A stretch of DNA of 64,000 nt from Rhizobium tumorigenes (GTDB lineage: Bacteria; Pseudomonadota; Alphaproteobacteria; Rhizobiales; Rhizobiaceae), in NCBI RefSeq assembly GCF_003240565.2, contig NZ_CP117255.1, forward strand, positions 1,240,001-1,304,000. Direction: 5' to 3'. Position 1 is the first letter of the stretch, and each line of letters begins with the position of its first letter. The translations under genes were made by a program, and so were the position numbers. The notes under the pieces were generated by a model, which saw only the letters and a list, made by a program, of their open reading frames with translations, made no database searches and had not been told where the DNA came from. Below, piece after piece: positions 1 to 10,222 of the stretch.

Positions 1-469
1 CCGGCGCGAAGATCTGGTTCGCACGCTGGTTGCCGAATGGGAGATCAAGCCCGAAATAGTCGTCGGGACTGCTGCGAAGTGGCAGGCCTTCGCGATATCG
101 GATGCGGCGATGGCGGCGTCGGGGACGGTGATTCTGGAACTCGGTTTGACGGGCGTGCCGGTCATTTCGACCTACAGCACGGATTTCATCGTCAAGCTGC
201 TGCACAAGCGGATAAAGACCTGGACCGCTGCGCTGCCCAATCTGATTGCCGATTATGTCATCGTGCCGGAGCAGATCAACGAGATGCTTCTGCCTGGCCT
301 GCTGTCCCGCTGGCTGGAGCGCTTGTCGAGCGCCACCCAGCAGCGCCGTGCGATGATCGAGGGTTTCGACCTCGTCTGGCAGCGAATGCAGACCGAGATA
401 CCGCCCGGCGAAAAAGCAGCTTCCATCGTGCTTGAACTTCTGGACAACAAAAAACCCGCCCATTCCTGA
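1..469 (+). CDS. lpxB: Lipid-A-disaccharide synthase, C-terminal part (5' end outside window)
   Basis: Partial gene: the reading frame is open from base 2 and ends with TGA at 467-469. About 155 C-terminal residues are visible. LpxB is a GT19 glycosyltransferase that joins UDP-2,3-diacylglucosamine and lipid X into the lipid A disaccharide at the inner membrane. The visible part carries the donor-binding region typical of the family: an ISDAAMAASGTVILEL stretch, then GVPVISTYSTDFIVKLL, then PNLIADYVIVPE. It converges on gltA across a short hairpin terminator. The identification rests on the C-terminal motifs alone but these are characteristic. Confidence 0.93.
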   Translation, partial: RREDLVRTLVAEWEIKPEIVVGTAAKWQAFAISDAAMAASGTVILELGLTGVPVISTYSTDFIVKLLHKRIKTWTAALPNLIADYVIVPEQINEMLLPGLLSRWLERLSSATQQRRAMIEGFDLVWQRMQTEIPPGEKAASIVLELLDNKKPAHS

Positions 470-481
470 GCGGGTTTTTTT
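451..481. terminator. Bidirectional intrinsic terminator between lpxB and gltA
   Basis: The arms CCCGC (455-459) and GCGGG (470-474) are flanked by an A run on the left and a T run on the right (475-481), so the hairpin reads as a terminator on both strands. The lpxB stop codon lies in the loop. It serves two convergent genes. Confidence 0.8.
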
Positions 482-498
482 ATGAAGTCGAAGGCGCT

Positions 499-1788
499 TT
501 AGCGGCCGTCGACCGATGTGTAGTCGCGCTTTGGTTCGCCGGTGTAGAGCTGACGAGGACGGCCGATGCGCTGCTGCGGATCTTCGATCATCTCGTTCCA
601 CTGGGCGATCCAGCCGACGGTACGCGCGAGTGCGAACAGGACGGTGAACATTTCCGTCGGGAAACCGAGTGCCCGCAGGGTAATGCCCGAATAGAAATCG
701 ACGTTCGGATACAGCTTCTTTTCGATAAAGTAGGGGTCGTTCAGAGCGATCTTTTCAAGCTCCAGGGCAACCTGCATCAGCGGATCGCCGGCATTGCCGG
801 TGGCTTCCAGCACTTCATACATCGTCTTCTGCATGATCTTGGCGCGCGGATCGTAGTTCTTGTAGACGCGGTGGCCAAAGCCCATCAGGCGGAAAGGATC
901 GTTCTTGTCCTTGGCGCGGGCGATGTACTCAGGGATACGATCGACGGTGCCGATTTCCTGCAGCATCATCAGTGCAGCTTCGTTGGCGCCGCCATGGGCA
1001 GGGCCCCAGAGGCAGGCGATGCCGGCCGCGATACAGGCAAACGGGTTTGCGCCCGAAGAGCCGGCAAGGCGGACCGTCGATGTCGAGGCATTCTGCTCGT
1101 GGTCGGCGTGCAGGATGAAGATACGGTCCATGGCGCGGGCGAGAACCGGATTGACTTCGAACTCTTCGCAAGGAACCGCAAAACACATGCGCAGAAAATT
1201 CGACGCATAGTCGAGATCGTTCTTCGGATACACGAAAGGCTGGCCGATATGATACTTGTATGCCATCGCGGCAAGCGTCGGCATCTTTGCGATCATCCGA
1301 AGGCTCGCCACCATGCGCTGGTGCGGATCCGTGATGTCAGTCGAATCGTGATAGAAGGCCGACAGCGCGCCAACGCAACCGCACATCACAGCCATGGGAT
1401 GTGCATCGCGACGGAAGCCGGTAAAGAAACGCGTCATCTGTTCATGCACCATAGTGTGGTGAACGACGCGGTCGTCGAAATCCTTCTTCTGCGCAGCTGT
1501 CGGCAGTTCGCCGTAGAGAAGCAGGTAGCAGACTTCCAGGAAGTCACCCTTTTCGGCCAGTTGCTCGATAGGGTAGCCGCGATGCAGCAGAACGCCTTCG
1601 TCACCGTCGATATAGGTGATCTTGGATTCGCACGATGCGGTAGAGGTGAAGCCCGGGTCGTAGGTGAAGGAAGCGGTATTTTTGTAGAGTGCGCCAATGT
1701 CGAGGACGCTCGGGCCGATGGTACCGACCTTCACCGGCAGATCGACAGTCTTATCACCCCAGGTCAGTTTCGCGCTTTGTTCCGTCAT
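499..1788 (-). CDS. gltA: Citrate synthase
   Basis: Condenses acetyl-CoA and oxaloacetate in the first TCA step; cytoplasmic. The 429-residue length fits the hexameric type II enzymes of Gram-negatives. Catalytic elements are in place: the first His in [12 protein letters not shown] (about residue 225), the second in [15 protein letters not shown] (about 302), and the catalytic Asp in PNVDFYSG (about 362). The ATG at 1788 is preferred over an upstream in-frame TTG at 1800 because a GGAGG ribosome site sits 5 nt before the ATG and overlaps the TTG. It is monocistronic, converges on lpxB and is divergent from comEC. A candidate promoter and a leader hairpin lie upstream (separate entries). Confidence 0.97.
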   Translation of the reverse strand: MTEQSAKLTWGDKTVDLPVKVGTIGPSVLDIGALYKNTASFTYDPGFTSTASCESKITYIDGDEGVLLHRGYPIEQLAEKGDFLEVCYLLLYGELPTAAQKKDFDDRVVHHTMVHEQMTRFFTGFRRDAHPMAVMCGCVGALSAFYHDSTDITDPHQRMVASLRMIAKMPTLAAMAYKYHIGQPFVYPKNDLDYASNFLRMCFAVPCEEFEVNPVLARAMDRIFILHADHEQNASTSTVRLAGSSGANPFACIAAGIACLWGPAHGGANEAALMMLQEIGTVDRIPEYIARAKDKNDPFRLMGFGHRVYKNYDPRAKIMQKTMYEVLEATGNAGDPLMQVALELEKIALNDPYFIEKKLYPNVDFYSGITLRALGFPTEMFTVLFALARTVGWIAQWNEMIEDPQQRIGRPRQLYTGEPKRDYTSVDGR

Positions 1789-1811
1789 GAGAGCCTCCAA
1801 GATTTGGCGGG

Positions 1812-1834
1812 TTGGTGCCTTAAAAAAGCACCAA
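1812..1834 (-). promoter_or_regulatory. Leader hairpin upstream of gltA
   Basis: Perfect 7-bp arms TTGGTGC (1812-1818) and GCACCAA (1828-1834) around a 9-nt loop. In the gltA transcript the loop contains a run of six T, and the hairpin ends about 24 nt before the start codon. It could protect the 5' end or modulate translation; no function is known to me. Confidence 0.4.
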
Positions 1835-1855
1835 AGGGTTAAGCGTCTAAAGATT

Positions 1856-1884
1856 AGCTATATGATCAAGAGGCTAATGCCAAG
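1856..1884 (-). promoter_or_regulatory. Candidate sigma70 promoter of gltA
   Basis: On the minus strand CTTGGC (1884-1879) and ATAGCT (1861-1856) are separated by 17 nt, resembling the rhizobial CTTGAC-N17-CTATAT pattern. The -10 is a poor match. Transcription would start near 1849, leaving a leader of about 60 nt that contains the hairpin at 1812-1834. Confidence 0.3.
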
Positions 1885-2089
1885 TTACCCTGACCGGTAT
1901 TTGTGCATCGCGGTATCAACTTTTGGGCAGCGCCTCCGCCGTGACTGCCATGCCTTTGAAGCACGATCTGCGGCATTCCAGAAGCGACCTTCCCACGACA
2001 GCCATTTCAATCGATTTTAGTTGAACTATTCGATCAAAGGTTGCAAAAATACCGGGAGCTTGACGATTGCGGGCGGGGCTGACGGGCGA

Positions 2090-4549
2090 ATGGCAGAGTT
2101 GGACGCGCGAGAGAGGCAAGGTCACCGCCAGGCATTTCTTGGCCTCGCCGAGCGTTCGCGCGCCACGGTCAACGCCGTTGCCAAGCTTGCGCGAATGCCT
2201 GCCCGCACTCAACACGCCGTGCCGTTGCCAAAGCGCGCTGCCCTTGCGTTCGAGAGGTGGCGAATCGTCACCGCCGGCATGCTTGCAGAAGAAGCAGCCC
2301 ACGGTCGCGCAACGCTGTTTGCCCCCATCTACATCGGCTGCGGCGCCATAGTCTGGTTCGAGCTTCCGGGCAATCCGCCAGTGACGGGCATTGCGGCGAG
2401 CTTCCTCGTGCTTGCCGCCGTCTGCGTCCTGAAACACAATTTAAGCCCGGCGCTCCGGCACCTGTCTTTCGCTGTGGCGCTGGGCCTGCTCGGCATGCTT
2501 CTCGCCGAATGCGAGACGTGGCGGGCCTCGACGATCATGCTGGACACCCCGGTGACCACCACCATTACCGGCCAAGTTCAGCGCCGTGAAGTGGACGCCA
2601 AGGGGCGGTGGCGCTACGTGCTCGATCTGCTGGCGACAGACGCTCCAGTCGTTCGCCGGCCACCGGAGCAGATATCGGTGCTCGTGCGCGGCCAGGATGT
2701 GCCGTTCGAACTCGGAGATGTCGTGGAAGGCAGGGCGCGGTTGAGCCCGCCAGCTGGTCCTGCGCTGCCCGGCCTCCACGATTTTGCCTTCACTGCCTAT
2801 TTCGAAGGCACCGGCGCCAACGGTTTTTTCTACGGCACGCCGCAACTGATAATGGCCAGCGCCGACGACACCAGCGAGCGAACCACGCTCCAAAAGATCG
2901 ACCGCTGGCTGACCGGGCTGCGAGGCAGTATCGGCGACCGCATCCGCTCGATCCTGCCAGGCGACACCGGCGCCTTCGCAGCTTCGCTGGTCAACGACGA
3001 ACGTCGGGCAATTTCGCCGGAAACCACGGATGCCCTAAGGGTTTCCGGTCTCGCCCATATCATCGCCATCTCGGGACTGAACATGGCCTTGTCCGCCGGC
3101 ATCTTCTATGTCGGCCTCCGGCATGCGCTGAGCCTGTTTCCCGGGCTGGCGCAGGCTTTTCCGACCAAGAAAATTGCAGCTGTCGGTGCGCTGATCACGG
3201 TCACCGCCTATTATTTCATTTCCGGCTTCGGTGTATCGGCCGAGCGGGCCTTCATAATGATGGCAATCATGCTGGTCGCGGTGCTGTTCGACAGACCATC
3301 CTTCAGCCTGCGAAATGTGGCCCTGTCGGCCATCGCCATCCTGGTGCTCTCGCCGTCGCAGATCCTCGGCCCGAGTTTCCAGATGTCCTATGCGGCCACC
3401 ATCGCACTTGTTTCAGGCTATTCGCTGTGGAAGCGGCGTCCGCCCCGGGAGCGGCGGTTTGCAGCTTTCCGGGCACCGATGCCGGTGCGGGCGGTCAGCC
3501 GCTTTTTCACAGGCATCGCCATGACGTCGTTTATCGGCGGCGCGTCGACGGCGATCTTTTCGATCGAGCATTTTCACAGACTGGCGACCTATGGCCTCGT
3601 TGCCAATCTTGCCGCCATGCCGGTGGTGTCATTCATTGTCATGCCGGTCGGCATGCTCGCCATGCTGATGATGCCCTTCGGCCTGGACGGCGTATTCTGG
3701 CTTATCACCGGCTGGGGACTCGATATCGTGATGGTCATCGCGAAGACGGTGGCGGCATGGGGCGGCAATGTCCCGTTCGCGCGCCTGCCTGCCGGGCTTT
3801 TCCAGACCATCATTGCCGGATTCCTGCTGATGACGGTGCTGCGAACGCCCATGCGCCATGCCGGCGCGCTGCTGATCGCAGCCTCTGTGACTTTTGCCGC
3901 CTTGCAGCCTTCTCCCCAGAGATCGGAATTGCTGATTTCAGAGGATGGCGAACTCGTAGCCCTGTTCCGGAAAGGTCGTCTCGAGCGCAACCGCGAACGC
4001 CCCCCGGATTTCATCTATCAGCAATGGCAGCGAGCCCTGCCGGTGTCCGAAGATACGCCGCCGCAAATGCTGCCGCCGGACAATTCGACCCCGCCCCACT
4101 CCGTTCGTGGCCAGCCCTTGAACCGTATGGATGCGGAGCACCAGGCAACGCTGCGACTGGCAATGGAGACGGCGCTGGACAGTGCCGTCGACGGCGGCTT
4201 TGCCTGCCATGGTCGCGATTGGTGCGTTGCCATGCTCGAAACGGGCGCAATGCTCGTGACTATATCCGATGCCGCCTATCTGGGTCCGGCCTGCGATACC
4301 GCCGATATCGTCATCACGCCGGTAAGGATTCGCCTCGATCGATGTCGGTCCGGTGCGGCCCTCTATACGGGTGCATCGCTGCGCAAAACAGGCTCCATCG
4401 AGGTCGACCTGAGCGCTCCTCAGCCCGAGGTCATCACTGCGTTCAGCGCCCTTGATCGTCCGTGGGAAAGGCATCGAGCCTACGACTGGCGAAAGCCGGC
4501 TTTCATCGGTACCGACGCCACGTCACCGGTCAGTGATACCGGCGGATGA
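2090..4549 (+). CDS. comEC: ComEC/Rec2-family DNA-uptake channel protein
   Basis: Large inner-membrane protein of about 819 residues. The N-terminal soluble/OB-like region (roughly residues 150-270) is followed by the ComEC competence domain, recognisable by [16 protein letters not shown] near residue 322 and a run of hydrophobic helices to about 605. The family translocates single-stranded DNA across the inner membrane during transformation. The last 200 residues are soluble, but I see no HxHxDH metal motif of the metallo-beta-lactamase domain found in Bacillus ComEC. The ATG at 2090 is chosen; a TTG at 2021 is a weaker alternative. The 3' end overlaps lexA by 20 bp (convergent). Whether this organism is naturally competent cannot be told from here. 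Confidence 0.88.
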   Translation: MAELDARERQGHRQAFLGLAERSRATVNAVAKLARMPARTQHAVPLPKRAALAFERWRIVTAGMLAEEAAHGRATLFAPIYIGCGAIVWFELPGNPPVTGIAASFLVLAAVCVLKHNLSPALRHLSFAVALGLLGMLLAECETWRASTIMLDTPVTTTITGQVQRREVDAKGRWRYVLDLLATDAPVVRRPPEQISVLVRGQDVPFELGDVVEGRARLSPPAGPALPGLHDFAFTAYFEGTGANGFFYGTPQLIMASADDTSERTTLQKIDRWLTGLRGSIGDRIRSILPGDTGAFAASLVNDERRAISPETTDALRVSGLAHIIAISGLNMALSAGIFYVGLRHALSLFPGLAQAFPTKKIAAVGALITVTAYYFISGFGVSAERAFIMMAIMLVAVLFDRPSFSLRNVALSAIAILVLSPSQILGPSFQMSYAATIALVSGYSLWKRRPPRERRFAAFRAPMPVRAVSRFFTGIAMTSFIGGASTAIFSIEHFHRLATYGLVANLAAMPVVSFIVMPVGMLAMLMMPFGLDGVFWLITGWGLDIVMVIAKTVAAWGGNVPFARLPAGLFQTIIAGFLLMTVLRTPMRHAGALLIAASVTFAALQPSPQRSELLISEDGELVALFRKGRLERNRERPPDFIYQQWQRALPVSEDTPPQMLPPDNSTPPHSVRGQPLNRMDAEHQATLRLAMETALDSAVDGGFACHGRDWCVAMLETGAMLVTISDAAYLGPACDTADIVITPVRIRLDRCRSGAALYTGASLRKTGSIEVDLSAPQPEVITAFSALDRPWERHRAYDWRKPAFIGTDATSPVSDTGG

Positions 4550-5249
4550 GCCCGACAAGCCGCCCCTGGATCTTAACCCTGTCCGGGCCGAAGATGCGGG
4601 TCTCGTACGCCGGGTTGGCTGCCTCGAGCGCAATGGAGGCACCCTTGCGTCGAAAGCGCTTGAGCGTTGCCTCCTCGTCATCGACGAGGGCGACGATGAT
4701 GTCGCCGGGGCTCGCCGTACTGGCATTGCGGATGATGACGGTATCGCCGTCGAAGATGCCGGCCTCGATCATCGAGTCGCCTCGCACTTCGAGCGCGTAA
4801 TGCTCGCCGGCGCCGACCATGTCGGCGGGAACCATGATGTCGTGGGTATTGTTCTGGATTGCGGCGATGGGAACACCGGCGGCGATGCGGCCCATGACCG
4901 GCAGCGAGACTGAGCCGCTGCGGTCCTCGACTGCGGGCTTTGTCGGCGCTGCGGCAATAGCCGGCGTCTTGCCGAGGCTGCCTTCGATGACGCTGGGCGA
5001 AAAGCCGCGCCGTGGCTGTGCATTGGGGTTATAGGCCTCTGGAAGCTTGATGACCTCGATAGCGCGTGCCCGGTTCGGCAGGCGGCGGATGAAGCCGCGT
5101 TCCTCCAGCGCCGTGATCAGCCGATGGATGCCTGATTTGGACGCAAGGTCCAGCGCATCCTTCATTTCATCGAAAGAAGGCGGGACGCCGGACTCTTTCA
5201 TTCGTTCGTGAATGAAGAGAAGCAGTTCCTGTTGCTTGCGCGTCAACAT
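4530..5249 (-). CDS. lexA: LexA, SOS-response repressor and self-cleaving protease
   Basis: Represses DNA-damage genes until RecA filaments trigger autocleavage. The 239 residues comprise an N-terminal winged helix (1-70), a linker, and an S24 peptidase domain. The cleavage bond is Ala124-Gly125 (GRIAAGVP), the nucleophile is Ser159 in RGDSMIEAG, and the general base is Lys197 in EEATLKRF. The length and long linker match alphaproteobacterial LexA. An alphaproteobacterial SOS box lies in its promoter, so it is self-regulated. Its 3' end overlaps comEC on the opposite strand. In rhizobia I recall trpDC-moaC-moeA preceding lexA; here a VOC gene diverges directly from it. Confidence 0.97.
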   Translation of the reverse strand: MLTRKQQELLLFIHERMKESGVPPSFDEMKDALDLASKSGIHRLITALEERGFIRRLPNRARAIEVIKLPEAYNPNAQPRRGFSPSVIEGSLGKTPAIAAAPTKPAVEDRSGSVSLPVMGRIAAGVPIAAIQNNTHDIMVPADMVGAGEHYALEVRGDSMIEAGIFDGDTVIIRNASTASPGDIIVALVDDEEATLKRFRRKGASIALEAANPAYETRIFGPDRVKIQGRLVGLIRRYH

Positions 5250-5297
5250 CGTTTTTCGTGCTCCAAGTGCGAAACAAAGCCAGAACGGACACTATAT

Positions 5298-5312
5298 GTT
5301 CCATATGTGTTC
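5298..5312. promoter_or_regulatory. LexA operator (SOS box) in the lexA promoter
   Basis: Direct repeat GTTC-N7-GTTC (5298-5301 and 5309-5312), the established LexA-binding pattern of Alphaproteobacteria. On the minus strand the box fills the spacer of a plausible promoter: CTTGCG at 5318-5313 and TATAGT at 5296-5291, 16 nt apart. Bound LexA would therefore block RNA polymerase. The box lies about 50 nt before the lexA start. Confidence 0.88.
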
Positions 5313-5414
5313 CGCAAGTGACTAAATCTTTGTGAACGCCGTTGGAATAATCGCTTTTTTGGAAGATCATGTCGCGTTGCCGTCGCTGACGGTGTTGCAG
5401 GACGGAGTCAAACC

Positions 5415-6299
5415 ATGACAGCAGCCTACCCGATCGACCATCTGGTTCTGCCGACCTGCGATATAGCCTCTGCGCGCCAGCGGCTGAGCAAGCTCGGCTT
5501 TACTGTCGCCGCCGATGCACGGCATCCCTTTGGTACTGAAAATGCTTGCGTTTTCTTCGCCGACAAGACCTATCTAGAGCCGCTCGGCATTGCCAGTCTC
5601 TCGGAGTGCGAGGCATCTGCGCTGGCCGGCAATGTCTTCGTTGCGCGCGACCAGGCCTTCCGGTTTCGCGTCGGTGACGATGGATTTTCCTCCGTTGCCT
5701 TTGCAACCGGCAATGCTGAAAGCGACCAGCAGCGCTTTCGAGACAGCGGGGTCTCGGCCGGGAAGATTCTCGAGTTCGAAAGACCGATGCGCATGCCGGA
5801 CGGGTCCGAATCGATCGCCGGCTTTCGACTTGCCTTCGCTGCAGATTCGCGTGCCCCGGATTTCTTCGTTTTCACCTGCGAGCGCATCAATGCGATGCCG
5901 ACGGATCGCAGCGCGCTGGAGAGGCATCCGAACGGCGTGCTCGGCATCTCGCGTCTCGTGCTGTCCTGCGCCAGTCCCAAGGCGTTTTCCGGGCTCATCA
6001 GCCAAGTTGGCAATGGTGCCGCAATCGTTCCGCATTCCTTTGGCATCACAGCATCGGCGGCCAATGTCGAAATCGACATCTTGAGCGGCGAGGGGATGGA
6101 GGCCTTCTATGAGGCGGCGCCATCTGGTGAGGATGCGGGCCTGCGGGGTCGGGCGATCGTCTTTGCCGTTCGCGATCTTTCCGTGACAGAAGCGCATTTG
6201 GCTGGTAACGGCGTGACCTACACGCGCAAGAGCAACACTATTCTGGTGAAGGCCGCTCCCGGGCAGGGGGCATTGTTCGCCTTCGAGGAGACAGCATGA
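5415..6299 (+). CDS. VOC-family (glyoxalase-like) protein
   Basis: 294 residues with a beta-alpha-beta opening typical of vicinal-oxygen-chelate proteins ([19 protein letters not shown], residues 5-24) and a metal-site His in IDHLV. A second half with GISRLVLSC suggests the two-module arrangement of the Glyoxalase_3 type. The substrate is unknown. The start is supported by a GGAG site 8 nt upstream. The stop overlaps the kdsA start (ATGA), so the two are translationally coupled; no metabolic link to KDO synthesis is evident. Confidence 0.75.
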   Translation: MTAAYPIDHLVLPTCDIASARQRLSKLGFTVAADARHPFGTENACVFFADKTYLEPLGIASLSECEASALAGNVFVARDQAFRFRVGDDGFSSVAFATGNAESDQQRFRDSGVSAGKILEFERPMRMPDGSESIAGFRLAFAADSRAPDFFVFTCERINAMPTDRSALERHPNGVLGISRLVLSCASPKAFSGLISQVGNGAAIVPHSFGITASAANVEIDILSGEGMEAFYEAAPSGEDAGLRGRAIVFAVRDLSVTEAHLAGNGVTYTRKSNTILVKAAPGQGALFAFEETA

Positions 6300-7141
6300 G
6301 CCATTCGACAAATTCGGACGTGGTCGCCGGCGAAGGCCCCGGCAGGGTCACTTTCTCCAACAGCAAACGCCTCTCGCTGATTGCCGGCCCCTGCCAGATG
6401 GAGAGCCGCGATCATGCCTTCACGATAGCCGGCAAGCTCAAGGAGCTCTGCGCCTCGCTTGGCATCGGGCTCGTCTACAAGTCATCCTTCGACAAGGCAA
6501 ACCGCACGTCGCTCTCAGCCCAGCGCGGCCTGGGGCTGGAAGCGGCTCTGGAGATATTTGGCGACCTGAAGAAGGAATACGGTTTCCCGGTGCTCACCGA
6601 CATCCACACGGAAGAGCAGTGCGCCCTTGTCGCCAAGACCGTGGATGTGCTGCAGATCCCTGCCTTCCTGTCGCGCCAGACCGATCTTCTGGTTGCTGCC
6701 GCCAAGACCGGCCGCATCATCAACGTCAAGAAGGGTCAATTCCTCGCCCCCTGGGACATGAAGAACGTGCTGGCCAAGCTCAACGACAGCGGTAACCCGA
6801 ACATCCTGCTCTGCGAACGCGGTGCCTCCTTCGGTTACAACACGCTGGTCTCCGACATGCGCTCGCTGCCGATCATGGCGGCGATGGGCGCTCCCGTGAT
6901 CTTCGATGCTACCCACTCCGTTCAGCAGCCCGGCGGCCAGGGCGGATCGTCCGGCGGCCAGCGCGAATTCGTGGAAACCCTTGCCCGCGCGGCCGTTGCC
7001 GTCGGCGTCGCCGGCGTGTTTATCGAAACCCACGAGGATCCCGACCATGCGCCGTCCGATGGCCCGAACATGGTGCATCTGAAAGACATGCCGCAGCTGC
7101 TCGAAAAGCTGCTGGCATTCGATGCCATCGCCAAGGCCTAG
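6296..7141 (+). CDS. kdsA: 3-deoxy-8-phosphooctulonate (KDO-8-P) synthase
   Basis: Condenses phosphoenolpyruvate with arabinose-5-phosphate to give KDO-8-P for the LPS inner core; cytoplasmic. The 281 residues form the DAHP-synthase-family barrel: [10 protein letters not shown] at 31-40, [31 protein letters not shown], and [11 protein letters not shown]. The Cys in AGPC (residue 33), together with His near 207 and Glu near 243, matches the metal-dependent class rather than the E. coli type, which has Asn at that place. The ATG overlaps the stop of the VOC gene. Together with lpxB it marks this segment as part of LPS biosynthesis. Confidence 0.97.
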   Translation: MSHSTNSDVVAGEGPGRVTFSNSKRLSLIAGPCQMESRDHAFTIAGKLKELCASLGIGLVYKSSFDKANRTSLSAQRGLGLEAALEIFGDLKKEYGFPVLTDIHTEEQCALVAKTVDVLQIPAFLSRQTDLLVAAAKTGRIINVKKGQFLAPWDMKNVLAKLNDSGNPNILLCERGASFGYNTLVSDMRSLPIMAAMGAPVIFDATHSVQQPGGQGGSSGGQREFVETLARAAVAVGVAGVFIETHEDPDHAPSDGPNMVHLKDMPQLLEKLLAFDAIAKA

Positions 7142-7248
7142 CATCTGCGGGAGCGTTAACAGGCTGACATGATCTTGGTTTAGTCGGCTGTGACGTTCCC
7201 TCATTCGAAGCGCGTGATGGCATTGTAATTGTCACGCCTTCGATTTAG

Positions 7249-8562
<1,314 letters not shown>

Positions 8563-8587
8563 TACCAGACGCATCCGCTTTTCTAGC

Positions 8588-8613
8588 AACCGCGCCTTCG
8601 GGCGCGGTTTTTT
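8588..8613 (+). terminator. Intrinsic terminator after eno
   Basis: Perfect 9-bp stem AACCGCGCC (8588-8596) and GGCGCGGTT (8601-8609) with a stable TTCG tetraloop and a following T run to 8613. It ends 25 nt after the eno stop. Confidence 0.93.
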
Positions 8614-8697
8614 AATGGATCCTGCAACAAGGTCAACGGACGGTTAATCTCTACCAACTAGTCTGGTTCACACGGGTAGAGCGTATGGGCAAACGGC

Positions 8698-9009
8698 ATG
8701 TGGACAAAATATCATAAGAAGAAGCGACTCGGTCACCTGGTGCTTCCAGCCATCACCGTCGCTTTCGTATCTTATTTCGGCTACCACTGCGTCCATGGCG
8801 ACTACGGCCTGCGGGCGACCGAAGTCTTCGAGCAGCAGCGACTGGCTCGCTCCAAGGATCTGGCCGATCTCGTCGCCAAGCGACAGCACCTTGAAAAGGA
8901 GGTTGCCCTGCTCAGCGACGGATCGCTCGACAAGGACATGCTGGATGAAAAGGCCCGCTACCAGCTTGATTATTCCAAGGCCGACGAAATCGTGATCTTC
9001 AATAAATGA
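8698..9009 (+). CDS. ftsB: FtsB/DivIC-family cell-division protein (septum formation initiator)
   Basis: 103 residues: a basic N-terminus, one membrane helix (about residues 13-31, LVLPAITVAFVSYFGY), then a periplasmic coiled coil (about 38-70) and a conserved tail with DEKARYQLDY. This is the FtsB layout, a bitopic divisome protein that links FtsL and FtsQ. The ATG at 8698 gives the usual family length. It sits between eno and pdhA as in other rhizobia. Confidence 0.88.
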   Translation: MWTKYHKKKRLGHLVLPAITVAFVSYFGYHCVHGDYGLRATEVFEQQRLARSKDLADLVAKRQHLEKEVALLSDGSLDKDMLDEKARYQLDYSKADEIVIFNK

Positions 9010-9011
9010 GG

Positions 9012-9036
9012 TGATTAACTGAATTTCAGTTAATCA
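9012..9036. repeat. 25-bp near-perfect palindrome between ftsB and pdhA
   Basis: Perfect 12-bp arms TGATTAACTGAA (9012-9023) and TTCAGTTAATCA (9025-9036) around one central T. It is AT-rich in a GC-rich neighbourhood and starts 3 nt after the ftsB stop. An A/T-rich tract follows (9036-9056). It could be a weak terminator of ftsB or a dimeric-repressor operator for pdhA, whose promoter candidate lies about 60 nt further on. Confidence 0.7.
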
Positions 9037-9093
9037 AAAATTTTATTTGTTTTTCAGTGACTTATATCGAATACTAGCCATGCGTTTATGGCA

Positions 9094-9121
9094 TTGCTGC
9101 ATCTGTTAATCTTCCCTATGT
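9094..9121 (+). promoter_or_regulatory. Candidate sigma70 promoter of the pdh operon
   Basis: TTGCTG (9094-9099), 16 nt, CTATGT (9116-9121). The -10 is one base off the rhizobial CTATAT and identical to that of the tRNA-Lys promoter candidate in this window. The start point would be near 9128, giving a leader of about 40 nt that ends in a strong GGGGAGGG ribosome site. Confidence 0.42.
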
Positions 9122-9166
9122 TACGCGTCACCATTGATCGATGCTTATCACACAGGGGAGGGTTGA

Positions 9167-10207
9167 ATGGCGCCGAAAATCGCGTCCGTTTCCAACCGGA
9201 AAACGTCCAAGTCAGCACGTATTGAAACCAACGGCGGTCCTATCGCCGATTTCGATCGCGACGAAGAGCTGAAAGCCTACCGCGAAATGCTGCTCATCCG
9301 GCGTTTCGAGGAAAAGGCCGGACAGTTGTACGGCATGGGGTTCATCGGCGGATTCTGTCACCTCTACATCGGCCAGGAAGCTGTCGTCGTCGGCATGCAG
9401 ATGGCCCAGAAGGAAGGCGATCAGGTTATAACAGCCTATCGCGACCACGGACATATGCTTGCTTGCGGCATGGAAGCGCGTGGCGTCATGGCCGAACTGA
9501 CTGGTCGCAGCAGCGGCTATTCGCACGGCAAGGGCGGCTCGATGCACATGTTCTCGAAAGAGAAGCATTTCTACGGTGGTCACGGTATCGTCGGTGCGCA
9601 GGTTTCGCTCGGTACCGGGCTCGCTTTCGCCAACAAATACCGTGGCAATGACAGCGTCTCTGTCGCCTATTTCGGCGACGGTGCGGCCAATCAGGGCCAG
9701 GTCTACGAGAGCTTCAACATGGCTGCTCTCTGGAAGCTTCCAATCGTCTATATCATCGAGAACAACCACTACGCCATGGGCACCTCCTCGGCGCGCGCGA
9801 CGGCGCAGTCCAACTACTCGCTGCGCGGTTCGGGCTTCGGCATTCCCGGTATTCAGGTCGATGGCATGGACGTGCGCGCTGTCAAGGCGGCAGCCGACGA
9901 GGCGCTCCAGCATTGCCGTTCTGGCAAGGGCCCGATCATTCTCGAAATGCTGACCTACCGCTATCGCGGCCATTCGATGTCCGACCCGGCGAAGTATCGC
10001 TCCAAGGACGAAGTGCAGAAGATGCGCTCAGAACATGATCCGATCGAGCAGGTGCGCTTGCGCCTGGTCGGAAAAGGCTGGGCATCCGAAGACGATCTGA
10101 AGGCGATCGACAAGGATGTTCGCGATATCGTTGCTGACAGTGCCGATTTCGCCCAGTCCGAGCCGGAGCCGGATGCATCCGCGCTCTACACAGACATTCT
10201 GCTCTGA
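9167..10207 (+). CDS. pdhA: Pyruvate dehydrogenase E1 component, alpha subunit
   Basis: Thiamine-diphosphate-dependent decarboxylation of pyruvate as part of the PDH complex; works with PdhB. The 346 residues contain the ThDP/Mg motif GDGAANQGQVYESFN ending in ENN (about residues 170-200) and the loop YRGHSMSDPAKYRSKDE that in mitochondria carries phosphorylation sites. The alpha/beta split of E1 is the alphaproteobacterial/mitochondrial form rather than the single-chain AceE of E. coli. First gene of the pdhABC run, with a GGGGAGGG site 4 nt before the ATG. Confidence 0.97.
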   Translation: MAPKIASVSNRKTSKSARIETNGGPIADFDRDEELKAYREMLLIRRFEEKAGQLYGMGFIGGFCHLYIGQEAVVVGMQMAQKEGDQVITAYRDHGHMLACGMEARGVMAELTGRSSGYSHGKGGSMHMFSKEKHFYGGHGIVGAQVSLGTGLAFANKYRGNDSVSVAYFGDGAANQGQVYESFNMAALWKLPIVYIIENNHYAMGTSSARATAQSNYSLRGSGFGIPGIQVDGMDVRAVKAAADEALQHCRSGKGPIILEMLTYRYRGHSMSDPAKYRSKDEVQKMRSEHDPIEQVRLRLVGKGWASEDDLKAIDKDVRDIVADSADFAQSEPEPDASALYTDILL

Positions 10208-10222
10208 TCGGGGAGGGAACCC

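Larger units (their letters stand above)
1789..2089. other. gltA-comEC divergent intergenic region
   Basis: About 300 bp between two divergent starts. I see the gltA leader hairpin (1812-1834) and a weak gltA promoter candidate (1856-1884). The rest shows no gene, tRNA or convincing repeat. An in-frame TTG at 2021 could extend comEC by 23 residues, but that extension has no family resemblance. From memory, gltX sits between gltA and comEC in several rhizobia; it is not here. Confidence 0.5.

Noticed and set aside
871..1842. Plus-strand frame opposite gltA
   Set aside because: The gltA frame has full catalytic residues; this one has no recognisable feature.
2608..4455. Second plus-strand frame inside comEC
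   Set aside because: Arg/His/Pro-rich translation, while the comEC frame carries the known competence motif.
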